A stretch of DNA of 64,000 nt from Hyphodiscus hymeniophilus (lineage: Eukaryota; Ascomycota; Leotiomycetes; Helotiales; Hyphodiscaceae): contig VNKQ01000022.1 in assembly GCA_016508695.1 (NCBI GenBank), forward strand, positions 124,001 to 188,000, written 5' to 3'. A program made the position numbers and the translations under genes. This document shows positions 1 through 9,512 of this stretch, one piece after another. Position 1 is the first letter of the stretch. The number at the start of each line of letters is the position of its first letter. The notes below the pieces were generated by a model, which did no database searches, was not told the origin of the DNA, and saw nothing but the letters and a program-made list of their open reading frames with translations.

Positions 1-1080
1 GAGCTTGCTGCGCCCAGAGATATCGTATTGGCATCTGTCAAGTCGTATCGTGTGTTTGGCAAAGATCGCCGTGGAATTCTTGCGAACAAGAGCGATGAAG
101 CAACCCAAAATATACATATGCAATCTACGCCAAAATACAAGTCCGACGAGAACTCAACCGGGACTCCCATTGGGGACCTGCGCGGGAAAATCGCCAGCAA
201 GAATTATGGAGGGTCAAACAATTTACCTATACTTCCTGTACAGAAAGTCATTTCTAGCTCCCCACTATATAGGACTATTAGAGATTCATACGATTCGGAC
301 GATGACCTTGTGGATCCGGACCTCAAAGACTCATCAAATTCATTTGCATCGCAACCCATGCTCAGTCCGAGGCCGACCAATGTCATTCGATCCATAGAGA
401 CCCCAGAATCGACCAACAAGTCCAGCAGTCAAGCAGTAACCACAAAGCGCCCTTTTTCCGCGATCGTACTGGATATGGCTTCCCCAGAGAAAACTTTAAA
501 AGCCATTAAGCTATCTAACACCACGTCGTCGTCATCATCAATCGACCGACAGGTCGAAGCAAAATCCTCTACGACTGGGACCAGGGACAGTAGCCTCTCA
601 CAGCCACCGAGAAACAATCCGGTGAATGCATCTCAGTTGAGTGAGAAATTGCAGGTGGTTTTGAAACAACACGTCGCCGATGAGCCAAATCTCGGTATTG
701 AGGAAGAATCCGATGTGACCGATTTTAACGGATTTTCGAGTAGCGAGGAGGAAGCTGATGACAACGACGAAATTAAGATGGAGATAGATCAAGGGGATCT
801 TCCTTTTCTATCTAGTCAACCCTGCCCAATGGAACCCATTCGACTACTGTCACAAGTGAAAAAGTCCCGAATAATCAACACCTCAAATCGAGGAAATGTG
901 AAGTCACCAACAAAGGCGAGGCACAAACCCTACTTTGTCATCGACCTGACCTCCGACGCTGAAAATGAAGTAGCCAAGACACCGCCGAGAGGTCCAACTG
1001 CAAAGTTCCCTGTTCGTCCCGCAGTCGTGACCCCACAGAGCAAGTACGCTCCCGTCGGTAAGAATCTACTCTCACCGTAG
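1..1080 (+). CDS. Partial protein of unknown function with a SUMO-interaction-like motif
   Basis: The frame is open from the first base of the window, so the 5' end lies outside it. The visible part is about 359 residues, low in complexity and Ser-rich. It has an acidic patch (SSSEEEADDNDE, near 735-770) and, at about 935-955, the string FVIDLTSDAE, a hydrophobic core followed by acidic residues typical of SUMO-interaction motifs. No catalytic domain is visible. The frame stops at 1078-1080, but GTAAG at 1058 followed by CTCAC and several AG sites suggests the true 3' end may be spliced. Joining to downstream sequence around 1087-1140 keeps the frame open, but the implied introns are either very short (23-29 nt) or 56 nt, so I leave this open. 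A nuclear or SUMO-linked role is inference; the family is not recognised. Confidence 0.6.
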   Translation, partial: ELAAPRDIVLASVKSYRVFGKDRRGILANKSDEATQNIHMQSTPKYKSDENSTGTPIGDLRGKIASKNYGGSNNLPILPVQKVISSSPLYRTIRDSYDSDDDLVDPDLKDSSNSFASQPMLSPRPTNVIRSIETPESTNKSSSQAVTTKRPFSAIVLDMASPEKTLKAIKLSNTTSSSSSIDRQVEAKSSTTGTRDSSLSQPPRNNPVNASQLSEKLQVVLKQHVADEPNLGIEEESDVTDFNGFSSSEEEADDNDEIKMEIDQGDLPFLSSQPCPMEPIRLLSQVKKSRIINTSNRGNVKSPTKARHKPYFVIDLTSDAENEVAKTPPRGPTAKFPVRPAVVTPQSKYAPVGKNLLSP

Positions 1081-2411
1081 GCGCAGACATATCGAGCCAA
1101 AAACTTGGACCAGTCAAGAAAACACAGGCCAAAGAAGTAGGTACTATGAGATTTATGGTCAGGATAGGGTCCGCATTCGGACTTGTGCCATGCATGGCAT
1201 AGCGACGGAGCATAGTGCTAGAAAGCGGGTTGCACCATAGGAAGCGTGGTGAAAGTTTCCGTGTTGCAATCGCGCGAAACGGGAGCATGTGGGGTCGAAA
1301 AGGTACCCAGGCTACATACAGTGATATCCAGATGATCCAGATCAATCTGGCACATGAAAACAAGGATAGCAGCATTTACAAATGATAATGGGTTCTCCCT
1401 ACCGCTCGTCCCGTGATTTCGGCGACACCTGTGGAAGGTCTCACCCGCCTTGGGAATGTTCGTTCCCGAGAGCTAGGTCAGGTAAGAATGTGATGGGTAA
1501 CGGTGCGTCTAGGGAGAGAGGCTGTCGATACTCGACGATCTTGTGCGACGGACGGCTGTCGAGGATACCTGCAGTTTACGTCCGCCTCAAGATGTTGATG
1601 AATGAGGAGCTTCATCTGTGTTGCGAGACATGGGACGGCAAAAGCAACTTCACATGCATATTCTAATTTCCCTATTGACAATGAGGTTTTAGGGGTTCGA
1701 AAAACATTGAAGCATTTTCTAAATACACTCTCTCGATGATTCAGCCAACTTGCTGGGTATGTATTAAATGCTTCAGGGTACGAATGAAGTCAATCGTACT
1801 TGGTGCACGTGAGCAAGCTCTTCTCTCTCTCTCAACCCCGCACTCTCTCTTATCTCGCTCCCTGCCTGCCACCGGCGCAAACCTGCACGATGCGACGCCA
1901 GGCCCGCCCCCACAAAGCTTGTCCTGCCCAACCAAGAAGCTTGGCAGGTCCCCCTCAAGTCCAGCCACTCGATAACGAGCTCGCGCTCCACTGGCCCCCT
2001 CGCCTTCACCTCCCCTGTCATCGTCGTCGGAGCAAGGAAATGACATGTCGTCCAACGCCAGACCTGAATGCGTACAACGAACCTGCTCGGTCGATGGCGA
2101 TCACGCAGCGGGCACTCTGCGCAATCATCCCGCAGTTGGTCTGAACCGCGAAGAGTTGATGAACGATTGCGTTGGAGGGCGCGTTATCAGAACCTTTCTC
2201 GTGTCTGAGATTTTGGCTAGAATATCTTACGTGCGAGGCGTTTGTGCGACGGGACTATCGATATATACGTCCGCCGAGCACGCGCTACAACCTCTTGCTT
2301 CTGCGGACCTTTCTACTGCGTCGTCGATCAAAAGTATATTCCCTGCTCAACGGTTTCCCTCCAACCACTCAATAGCTCGAATTACCTCGTCCCTATCATC
2401 ACGCGCATACT
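1081..2411. other. Intergenic region, no supported gene
   Basis: Only short overlapping frames with no conserved-looking protein are visible. A pyrimidine-rich run (CTCTCTCT-type, about 1817-1870) lies upstream of the next gene and may be part of its promoter or leader. Some of the first few hundred bases could belong to the spliced 3' end of the preceding gene. Confidence 0.5.
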
Positions 2412-3061
2412 ATGGTATCCTTCGAGTCCCTCTCGCACATATCACCCATGGCTTCCTCGCAGCCTCCTTCCGTCTACCAGCCCTCCATCTACAGCGCCTA
2501 TTCATATCCATACCCAACATACCATAGCCGCAACGGGAGCCGTGAGCGTCTGCTCCCAGTGAACAAGCCAGTGCTGTCGCAGAGCAACTTGAGATATTCA
2601 GGGCCGAGGACCGCGACGAGGCAGCTAGCGGGACCGGGTGCTAGGGAGAGGATGGCGAGTAACGGGATCCCGATCCTGCACGAGCAGAAGAAGAGTTATG
2701 GAATCGGTGGGGCGGGGAATATTAGTATGTTGATTTTGCTGGGTTCGAGAGTCTGCGCGAGGACGAGTGCGAGGTGGTCGGTCGGACGTGGAAACGGCTT
2801 GGAATTTGTGTGTTATGCTGACGAGTGAGCGCAATAGGGAGACCGTCGGACGTCATCTACCCACCGCGGACCAACACAGATGGGACTCCAAGGCGATCGA
2901 GCGTATGGTCGCACATCACGACTACATCCCCATCCACGAGTCCAGAGGGAAAACGCATGTCGTTGTTGAACCTATTTGGTAAAAAGGGAAGTACCGGTGT
3001 GGCAGATATGGAGGGGGATGGCTATAAGGAGCCCGAATACGAACAAGGGAGGAAAGATTGA
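2412..3061 (+). CDS. Small two-exon protein of unknown function
   Basis: Exons 2412-2724 and 2838-3061. The 113-nt intron starts GTATGT at 2725, has a CTGAC branch point at about 2817-2821 and ends TAG at 2837; splicing in phase 1 joins two frames that are otherwise cut short. The product is 178 residues from the ATG at 2412, or 166 from the in-frame ATG at 2448, which begins MASSQPP; I cannot decide between them. It is basic and rich in Ser, Tyr and Pro: a YPYPTY stretch near the N-terminus, Arg-rich segments in the middle, and a C-terminal RRSSVWSH...SLLNLFGKK segment before an acidic tail. No signal peptide, membrane segment or known domain is seen. The gene converges on MTF2, with 210 bp between stop codons. 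The basic Ser-rich segments could be phosphorylation-regulated (inference). Confidence 0.65.
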
Positions 3062-3271
3062 TATTTGTGGATGGCCCAGGCATCGCTTGGGCGATGGAGG
3101 AAAAGATTGAGGCTGAAAATGGAGAAGATCTCAGTGGGGATGAAGAGAGGAAGACCTGTGACAGAATGATACCAGGGCGCGGGTGCGGGATTTTGACGCA
3201 AAAGCAGTGATACAAAGTGTTGATATGATACAAAAGTGGCCTTTTCCTCCGCGTGATGGGAAACAAATAGG

Positions 3272-4858
3272 TCAATAGCTTAATTGTCCCACAGGATCCA
3301 CATCCTCGGCCATCATCTTCTCGATCTTCTTGTGCCAAGGTCCAAATTTGCCCGGAGCGAATTCGGGCAGGCTCCACAATTCCTTCAATGTAGGCCCTCT
3401 ATCGCCCCTTAGAATTCGTGCTTGCATCCGTATGATGTCGCGAACGATGTCGGATGTTTCCTTGTTGAAAGGAAGGCCATGTTCTTCCATTTCTGTCAAC
3501 AAGTTGTAGACGCCGCGGAAATCGTCATGCTGATACCAGTGTACGATCAAGAGTTCGTTGTAGAGCTGGGTTGAAGCCCCCAAGACGTGTGATATGAGGC
3601 CAAGAGATTTGATCTTGGGAAGTATAGACAGGGTTAGCGGAGAAGGCCTGGAAAATGACCGATCTAGAAGACGAAGGCCAAGGAGAAGGTAGGAAGGGTA
3701 CAGGGGACCGTAAAACGCAAGTGGAGAGACTTCTTGCCCCATATGGACGATGGGTTCAAATTGGACTGTCTGCTTGTGTTCTGGCGGTAAGACGACCTTC
3801 TGTGCCTTCAGCTCGGGAGCTATTGGACGTTTCGTTCGTCCTGGCCGCTTCACACGCTTCTCCTCTCCAGCTTTCTCCAACCCAAGCTTCTCGATCAGCG
3901 GGAACACCTCCTCCTCCAGAACATCCCACAGTTCGGCATCCGTCGCTGCTGCACGCATCCTGGCTTCAACTGCTTCACGAATAGGCTGTCGCAGCACCTC
4001 CAACTGATCATTGTCCATTACTTCCTCCTGCTTGGCGGTCTCTTCGAAATGAGCTTCGTCGTAATCAAGGCCCACAGCTTTAGCGGCCAATGCACGCAGA
4101 GACGGTGGATATCGGTTGACCACTGTTTCCATCTCATCTCGTGTTTTTGGGAAACGCTCGATCATCGACTTGCCCATAAGGCCCTCTAATCTTTCCCTTG
4201 CTCTTAAACGAGCAGCAGGACTGGGTCCTTGTCCATCCAAGCCCCCGTATTTGTGCGCGTTTGCCGTCTTGTTCCTGATGTTCTTGAAGATAGCTTCAAA
4301 GGCGGATCGTTCGGTGGCTGTTATAGTGGTTTTTCGATCTTGGCTTGGATCGGTGTGTCGTGTCCATGCATCCATTTGGTCTTCGTCATCGAGAAAGTCA
4401 TCCTCCATATCGTAGAAATTGTGCGTTTCGATACCGTCAAACCCAGTCTCCGTGACTTCTGCTGTATCCCAAGGCACGTCTAGTCGTTGATCGCCCTCAG
4501 AATCATAGACCCTTCGCAATATCGAGGATTGCGGCACGCTTTCGAGATCTGGGGAGCCATCGTGATCGCGTTTGTGTCCTCCAGAGAATCGAGGTTGGGT
4601 GCGCATAATCGTTGTTCTCCTAATTGTTGGTCCAGTCTTCTCCTGTCGAAGAGTAGCGGTTGTCGTCTCGTCTTGCTTGGCTCGGTCTTGCCGTGATATA
4701 CCACCACTGAAGTTTCTTCGCACTCCATGTGGCCTCCCTATTGGTATTCCTTTCTGAAGCCTTGCGAGCGTTCTCGTCTGGAAGAGGAAGGGTGTCATTG
4801 TTAAAGGGACAGTGGAGAAGATGATTGGAAGGACTTCAACCGCAACTTTTGATGCCAT
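3272..4858 (-). CDS. MTF2: Mtf2-like mitochondrial RNA maturation/translation factor
   Basis: A single-exon gene of 528 residues. The C-terminal third (about residues 380-515) reads as the conserved fungal Mtf2 domain: FYGPLYPSYLLLGLRLLDRS, then LPKIKSLG, SHVLGASTQLYNELL, and FRGVYNLLTEMEEHG. In yeast, Mtf2 (Nam1) acts in mitochondrial mRNA processing and translation and associates with the mitochondrial RNA polymerase; that role is transferred by homology. The N-terminus looks like a mitochondrial presequence: a hydrophobic start, no acidic residues after the second Met (residue 21, MTPFLFQTRTLARLQKG), and RRNFSG near residue 48 as a plausible cleavage region. Either Met could be used; the second gives the more typical presequence. 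The middle is charged and acidic (DDFLDDEDQ). A TCACGTGA site lies 183 bp upstream. Confidence 0.85.
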   Translation of the reverse strand: MASKVAVEVLPIIFSTVPLTMTPFLFQTRTLARLQKGIPIGRPHGVRRNFSGGISRQDRAKQDETTTATLRQEKTGPTIRRTTIMRTQPRFSGGHKRDHDGSPDLESVPQSSILRRVYDSEGDQRLDVPWDTAEVTETGFDGIETHNFYDMEDDFLDDEDQMDAWTRHTDPSQDRKTTITATERSAFEAIFKNIRNKTANAHKYGGLDGQGPSPAARLRARERLEGLMGKSMIERFPKTRDEMETVVNRYPPSLRALAAKAVGLDYDEAHFEETAKQEEVMDNDQLEVLRQPIREAVEARMRAAATDAELWDVLEEEVFPLIEKLGLEKAGEEKRVKRPGRTKRPIAPELKAQKVVLPPEHKQTVQFEPIVHMGQEVSPLAFYGPLYPSYLLLGLRLLDRSFSRPSPLTLSILPKIKSLGLISHVLGASTQLYNELLIVHWYQHDDFRGVYNLLTEMEEHGLPFNKETSDIVRDIIRMQARILRGDRGPTLKELWSLPEFAPGKFGPWHKKIEKMMAEDVDPVGQLSY

Positions 4859-5040
4859 TGTTGCGGATTAGAATGAAGCCATTGCTGAATTAATGAGACC
4901 CGTAATGTCTGGCAGTGCAAGCTACTGCGCGGTACTCAAATAGCCGTTCATGGCTTCTGAAAGTTGACGCTTCAAATAAATACTCCGAGCGAGCAGCAAC
5001 GTAGAAATGCGTTACATAATACGAGGTCATGGCACGCCAG

Positions 5041-5050
5041 ATCACGTGAT
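5041..5050. promoter_or_regulatory. Palindromic E-box ATCACGTGAT upstream of MTF2
   Basis: A perfect 10-bp palindrome with a CACGTG core, 183 bp upstream of the MTF2 ATG. TCACGTG is bound by bHLH factors of the Cbf1/Tye7 type in ascomycetes (known). That it regulates MTF2 here is inference. The same 10-mer recurs inside transposon sequence near 48,147 and, as part of a longer palindrome, at 53,871, so its presence alone is weak evidence. Confidence 0.35.
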
Positions 5051-6504
5051 GTCTATTATCGTCTAATAACCCTTTTTTCTATTTTCAAATACGTGGGTGC
5101 CCAATTCATCAAGCCTGTAAGGCTTATGCATCATCCCATTTGTGTGCAAAGATGCTGCTTATTCATCTAAATGATCTTGAAACCATTCTCACCTTCACTG
5201 GGAACTCAAAACCATCATTCCTCAGCCTGAAAGCTCCTAGGCAGAGCAACCTCGCAACCTGGACAAGAACCAGAGAGTCAGGTCCTTATTCTCTTAAATG
5301 TTCCTACCCTGCTCTTCCGCAACGCAACGAGCTACCATGTTGTACGATCTGCATCCATCACGGTCGTTCACTCACAATCTCTTGCAGATTTCCATGGGCA
5401 AACCTCCCTCTGACGCATCAGTTCGGGACTGACTCTTTCTCAATCGGTTTCAATGATGGAAGTGCTTGGCTCTGCTTCAGCTATACGTTAGGCGCCCTGG
5501 ACCGAGCCTTACTCTCAAGGTTTCTCAAACAGTTCCCAAGTTCGTATTGGGAGTCAGCCTGGTAGCCTATCAGAAACGCATAGAAAGCTCGATCTCTATA
5601 TTTACAAGATATTTACAAGACATATCTTAGATTCATTGCTAAGGTAATTTTGATACCTCTTTGCTCGAAGAAGCTTAGAAGCTGTGGTCGTGGAAGACGT
5701 GCGGACTTTAATAGTTGGACTGTTCAACTGTAAAGATCCTTAAGCTCGAATTGTGTATTACTGTATCATCAAAGAATGTATACGAAATCCAGGAAACCAA
5801 AAAATTCAGGTGAGAAAAGACCAAGCAGGTAAACACGGTTTCGGGATAGAAACCTCTTACCTTGCAAGTTGCCTCTCGTTTCGAAAAGCAGCAAACGCCA
5901 TAGATCGTGGACATACTATCGCTTCCAGCCTTCCAAAGTATATATATCCACCTCTTCGACGACAACTCAACCTTACAAAGTTAAATCCCCTCAAGCATCA
6001 ATATTCCTTCCCCTTTCTCGGGCTCTCAGTTATCGTCTAAGTCGATCCCGTCCCATCGTCTCTATTACAACTTAAAAGTCATCAGACCAGCACCGTCCCC
6101 AAAGCAAATCAAATCAAAGGCAGCTGAACATGCTCACTTGCGTGATCCCTCACATGTAGAAACCCCTCAACTGACGACTCCACCGTCTCTCCATCAGCAA
6201 CCTCACAACTCACAAGACGAAAACGCTAAAGTGGTCTTCGAGCAGATCGTGCCATTGAAGGTTCAAACGCTCGGAACCTACGCTCAACGACGACCTCGAG
6301 AATTCAAACTGTATGCAACTGGCAATGAACTGGACTGTGGACGTAAGACGATGGAAGAGTCCACTTGAAATCACGCAAGGACTTGTGATTTTGTGTAGAT
6401 GAAGGACTTCATGGTTCGTTTAGACGGGACTGGACTAGGACTGAACCGCACGTTACTAGGCCTATAAAAAACAGAACGTAGGAGCGGTAGAGAAGACGTT
6501 AATT

Positions 6505-6650
6505 TGGACTAGACTGGACTATAATTCACAGCCTCACTAGGCAAATGTGAAACAAACCGCAAAAGCCATATAAAGGCCTTCATGTTCAAACTAGACTAGA
6601 CTAGACTAGACTAGACTGCATTTCACAGCCTCACAGGCAAATGGTCAAAT
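6505..6650. repeat. CTAGA pentamer array and partial tandem duplication
   Basis: A run of CTAGA units occupies 6591-6616. A related, more degenerate version (GGACTAGACTGGACTA) lies near 6509, and both are followed by nearly the same text (TTCACAGCCTCAC...GGCAAATG) at about 6527 and 6620. This looks like a segmental duplication of about 85-90 bp in which one copy expanded its pentamer. No coding function is apparent. Confidence 0.7.
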
Positions 6651-7091
6651 GTAAGAAGGAACACAGAAGTGGTAGAAATACTTCTCGAAGCTGAGCATAG
6701 CGACTGGCTGAGTTCTTAGAATACGTACAAGTACATGGAACACTGCGGTGTTAAGGGTGGAATGGTGGGGGGGGGAGGTTCTTGCGTCCGGCAGATGGAA
6801 GCTCACATACGGGATGAGCACAGCACATCAGAAAGAAAACACGCAGAGATAAAGGGATGTCGGAATAATTGCGATCTTCTATTTCACAGCCTTCCAGCCG
6901 TGCTTCCGTCGCGAAGAATGGCCGGCTAGCTTCCACGTTGGACATCTAGCCAGCCAGCCAGCCATTTTTGTGCCTGAACGCCAGCCGCATATGCACCATC
7001 AGATGTCTTCTGTCTTGATCCACGGGTTCCCTCCTCTCGCACCCTTCCCCACGCTTCAAAGCCCTGCTGCACGGGAACGAAATACAAGCCC

Positions 7092-8499
7092 TCACTTCGC
7101 AACAGCAGCACTCAGAACCTGCGTCCTGAAGAATCCACCCTTCGTGCGCTCGATAACCTGCTGGTAAACACTGCTCGGGGGATGGTTCATGACGACCGTA
7201 CCCTCCTTGTAATCAATCTTCGCGTCGACCCTAGTATCCCGAATGAGATTTACAATCCACTTCTCACCCTCATCCTGATTCAGTCCGAGTCTCGTACTCA
7301 AATCCTTGATATCGATCCGTTGATGAATCTTGCAATAGCTCTCCGAGATCAAATGTCTTGCTGCTTCAACAAACGAGTCGGATGCCGCGACGAGGAAAAA
7401 ATCAGACCGGAGGACCTCTTCAGCTTCGGAGAGTTTTTTTTGTGCTTCCTCGAAATCAAAATCGATGTATAGGGCTTTGATGAAATCCGTTACCGGGTCC
7501 GTGTACTCGTAGTTCTCCTGTTTGACAATACGGATGATGTCTTTAAGTTGCTTCTGGTACTGGCCAGTATTGCGCGTGCGGCTTCGGTTGGTGATCACGG
7601 CTGCTGTCAAGTATCGGAGGATCCATGGGCAAGCGGTCTGGATCGTATTGATGAAGGGAGCGGAGAAGAACAGTTCGCAGATTGTGTCACGGGCGGGTTC
7701 GTAATTGAAGAAGGGGAAGAGTGCCCAGTGGATGAGCCAGGTTCGGTGTTGGAGTTGTGCGAGCGGGTTGTTGAAGAGTTTTGTATCGATGGATTCCTTT
7801 ACTTTGGTAACCTCCTCCATAGCGGACTCCCAGTTCGTGGTGAGAATCTCGCAAGCCAGCTTTCCCCATGTCGCAGCGGATACCTTGTCGTTATCTGTCG
7901 AGAGGACGCGGAATTGATAGAGCAGGTCGCCTGCTGCTTGGTAGTTACCGCAGCTGTATTGGAAGTTTCCAAAGTCGTAGAGGACATTGACCATTTCGAT
8001 CGTGACCTATTCCCATCAGTACACAATCCCATTAGACACAACATGAACCTACATCATGCTCCTTCTTCAAAAATTCCAAATTGGCAACCTTATCACTCCT
8101 CAACCCGGTAACGACGTCTTCTCTCGAGAGCAAATCCGTAATCTTCTCACTCTCCTGACTGAACAAATCCAACCGATCCAGCACCTCCTGCCTCTTCGTC
8201 GCGAACTCCTTAGGCGCCTCATCGGTATCGTGCATCTCACAGTACAGACTCGCGACGTAGTCGGTCATGTTGGTCTTCTCGAGCAGCTCGTACTTCGCCT
8301 TTGTGATCTCCGCCCCGTTCTCCTCCTCCTGCTGCTCCGCGACGAACTGCAGCAGAGGGAAGATCAGATGGCGATCCAGATGCGTGACCAGGCGCGGTAG
8401 GAGGTCCGTCTCCTTGGCTACCTCCTCGGGGGCTTTTGCGGCCTGGGATTGCGCTCCGTTCAGCATGTCGCTCGCGGATGTGGGCGTGTTGTCCGCCAT
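7092..8499 (-). CDS. int6: Translation initiation factor eIF3 subunit e (INT6)
   Basis: Exons 8499-8053 and 8006-7092, joined in phase 0 across a 46-nt intron (GTAGGT donor, ACTGAT branch region, TAG acceptor), giving 453 residues, close to the usual length of fungal eIF3e. The N-terminal eIF3e domain includes [17 protein letters not shown] (about residues 35-52) and [13 protein letters not shown] at the splice junction. The PCI region in the second half contains [19 protein letters not shown] and [11 protein letters not shown] near the C-terminus. eIF3e is part of the eIF3 complex, which promotes 40S loading of the initiator complex and mRNA in the cytoplasm (known). It is transcribed divergently from IMG2, with 185 bp between start codons. 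The start is supported by an acceptable N-terminus (MADNTPTS) and no upstream in-frame continuation. Confidence 0.95.
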
Positions 8500-8684
8500 G
8501 ATTGCGAGTTGTTCTGGTTTGGAGGTAGAATTCGTGGTGGGGTCGAAGTCGTCTCTTTGAAATTATTGTGCGTCCTCCGCTAGCCAGCACTAGCGCGGTT
8601 TGGGGCTAGCTCTATTTCTCGACTTCGCGACTTTCTGGGCAGAGCAGACAAGCAGTAGAAATAGCAGCAGATCACAGTGCAACG
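8500..8684. promoter_or_regulatory. Compact bidirectional promoter region (eIF3e / mL49)
   Basis: 185 bp separate the ATG of eIF3e (minus) from the ATG of the mitochondrial ribosomal protein (plus), so promoters and both 5' leaders must fit here. It contains GCTAGC and CTAGCGC motifs (near 8578-8596) and purine-rich AGCAG repeats just before the plus-strand ATG. No TATA box is evident. Co-regulation of a cytosolic initiation factor and a mitochondrial ribosomal protein is inference from layout. Confidence 0.6.
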
Positions 8685-9220
8685 ATGTCGTCCTCAATTT
8701 CCCTCTCCTTCCTCCGGCCTATGGCTCTACCTCGACAATTGACACTGACACGATTCCTCGGGATTGCGCGAGCGGCGTCCACAGCTTCCAGCCCTCCGCC
8801 TCTCTCGTCCACAGCATACCCTCCAACGCCCTCATCCACAAAACCATCTCCCTCCTCCCCACCTCCCCCACGCTCACCCAAATACTGGGTAACCCGAACG
8901 CACACGAACAACATCCCCGTGTACCACACCTCGAAGGCCGGTGGGAATCTGCACCAAACAACGGTTCGGAGGACTGGGGGCGACGTCCAGGCGTTCAAGG
9001 CGAGGATACAAAAAGCGTTGGGATTGCCGAAAAAGGAGGTCATCGTCAATAGCTTGACGCAACATATCGTGATCAAGGTATGAACCAAATGCAACCAAGC
9101 TGAGGGGGTTAAGCTAATGTTGAGAAGGGTCACAAGAGGTTGGAGGTGATCAAATTTATCGAGGACAACGGCTTGGCTGTACCCAAAATAGGGCCGACCT
9201 TAATATCCAAACCAAGTTGA
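8685..9220 (+). CDS. IMG2: Mitochondrial large ribosomal subunit protein mL49 (Img2)
   Basis: Exons 8685-9077 and 9128-9220, joined in phase 0 by a 50-nt intron (GTATGA donor, GCTAAT branch region, AAG acceptor), giving 161 residues. The N-terminus is a mitochondrial presequence (Arg-, Ser- and Ala-rich, no acidic residues for about 60 residues) followed by a Pro/Ser-rich linker. The mL49/Img2 core starts at PKYWVTRT, continues NNIPVYHTSKAGGN, and spans the intron as QHIVIK-GHKRLEVIKFIEDNG. Without splicing the frame ends just after the donor, losing the conserved end of the fold. Img2 is a structural protein of the mitochondrial large subunit (known). Its stop lies 292 bp from the end of the convergent SWI1 gene. 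Confidence 0.93.
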
Positions 9221-9512
9221 GAGGATCATTGTATTTTGAAGGCTCGGAGGTTGTTGGTTCAAGAGTCTGGGTTCAGTCAGGAGTGTTGTTTTGCTTGAAA
9301 AGCAAAATCCTGCATTCTCACATGCAGACTCATGCTATATGTACAAAACTCCAATCTTTTCTCCGCATACAGGAGATCAAACCATCAACTTGTACATCAC
9401 CCATCCAATAAAACATCAGGCCAAAGCCATGCTGCATAATCAAACGCCTACTCCACACGCTACTAACAATCATTGATGCGTCTATGGAATGTAATACAAT
9501 GACAAGGAAACA

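Larger units (their letters stand above)
4859..7091. other. Intergenic region between MTF2 start and eIF3e stop
   Basis: About 2.2 kb in which I see no convincing gene. Small frames around 5140-5565, 5753-6040 and 6138-6368 lack good starts, domain-like sequence or paired splice signals. The left end should contain the MTF2 promoter. It also holds the CTAGA repeats and partial duplication at 6505-6650, listed separately. Confidence 0.5.

Noticed and set aside
2045..2527. Open frame of 160 codons upstream of and overlapping the small two-exon gene
   Set aside because: No domain-like composition, and it overlaps in another frame the start of a gene whose splice signals and frame are coherent.
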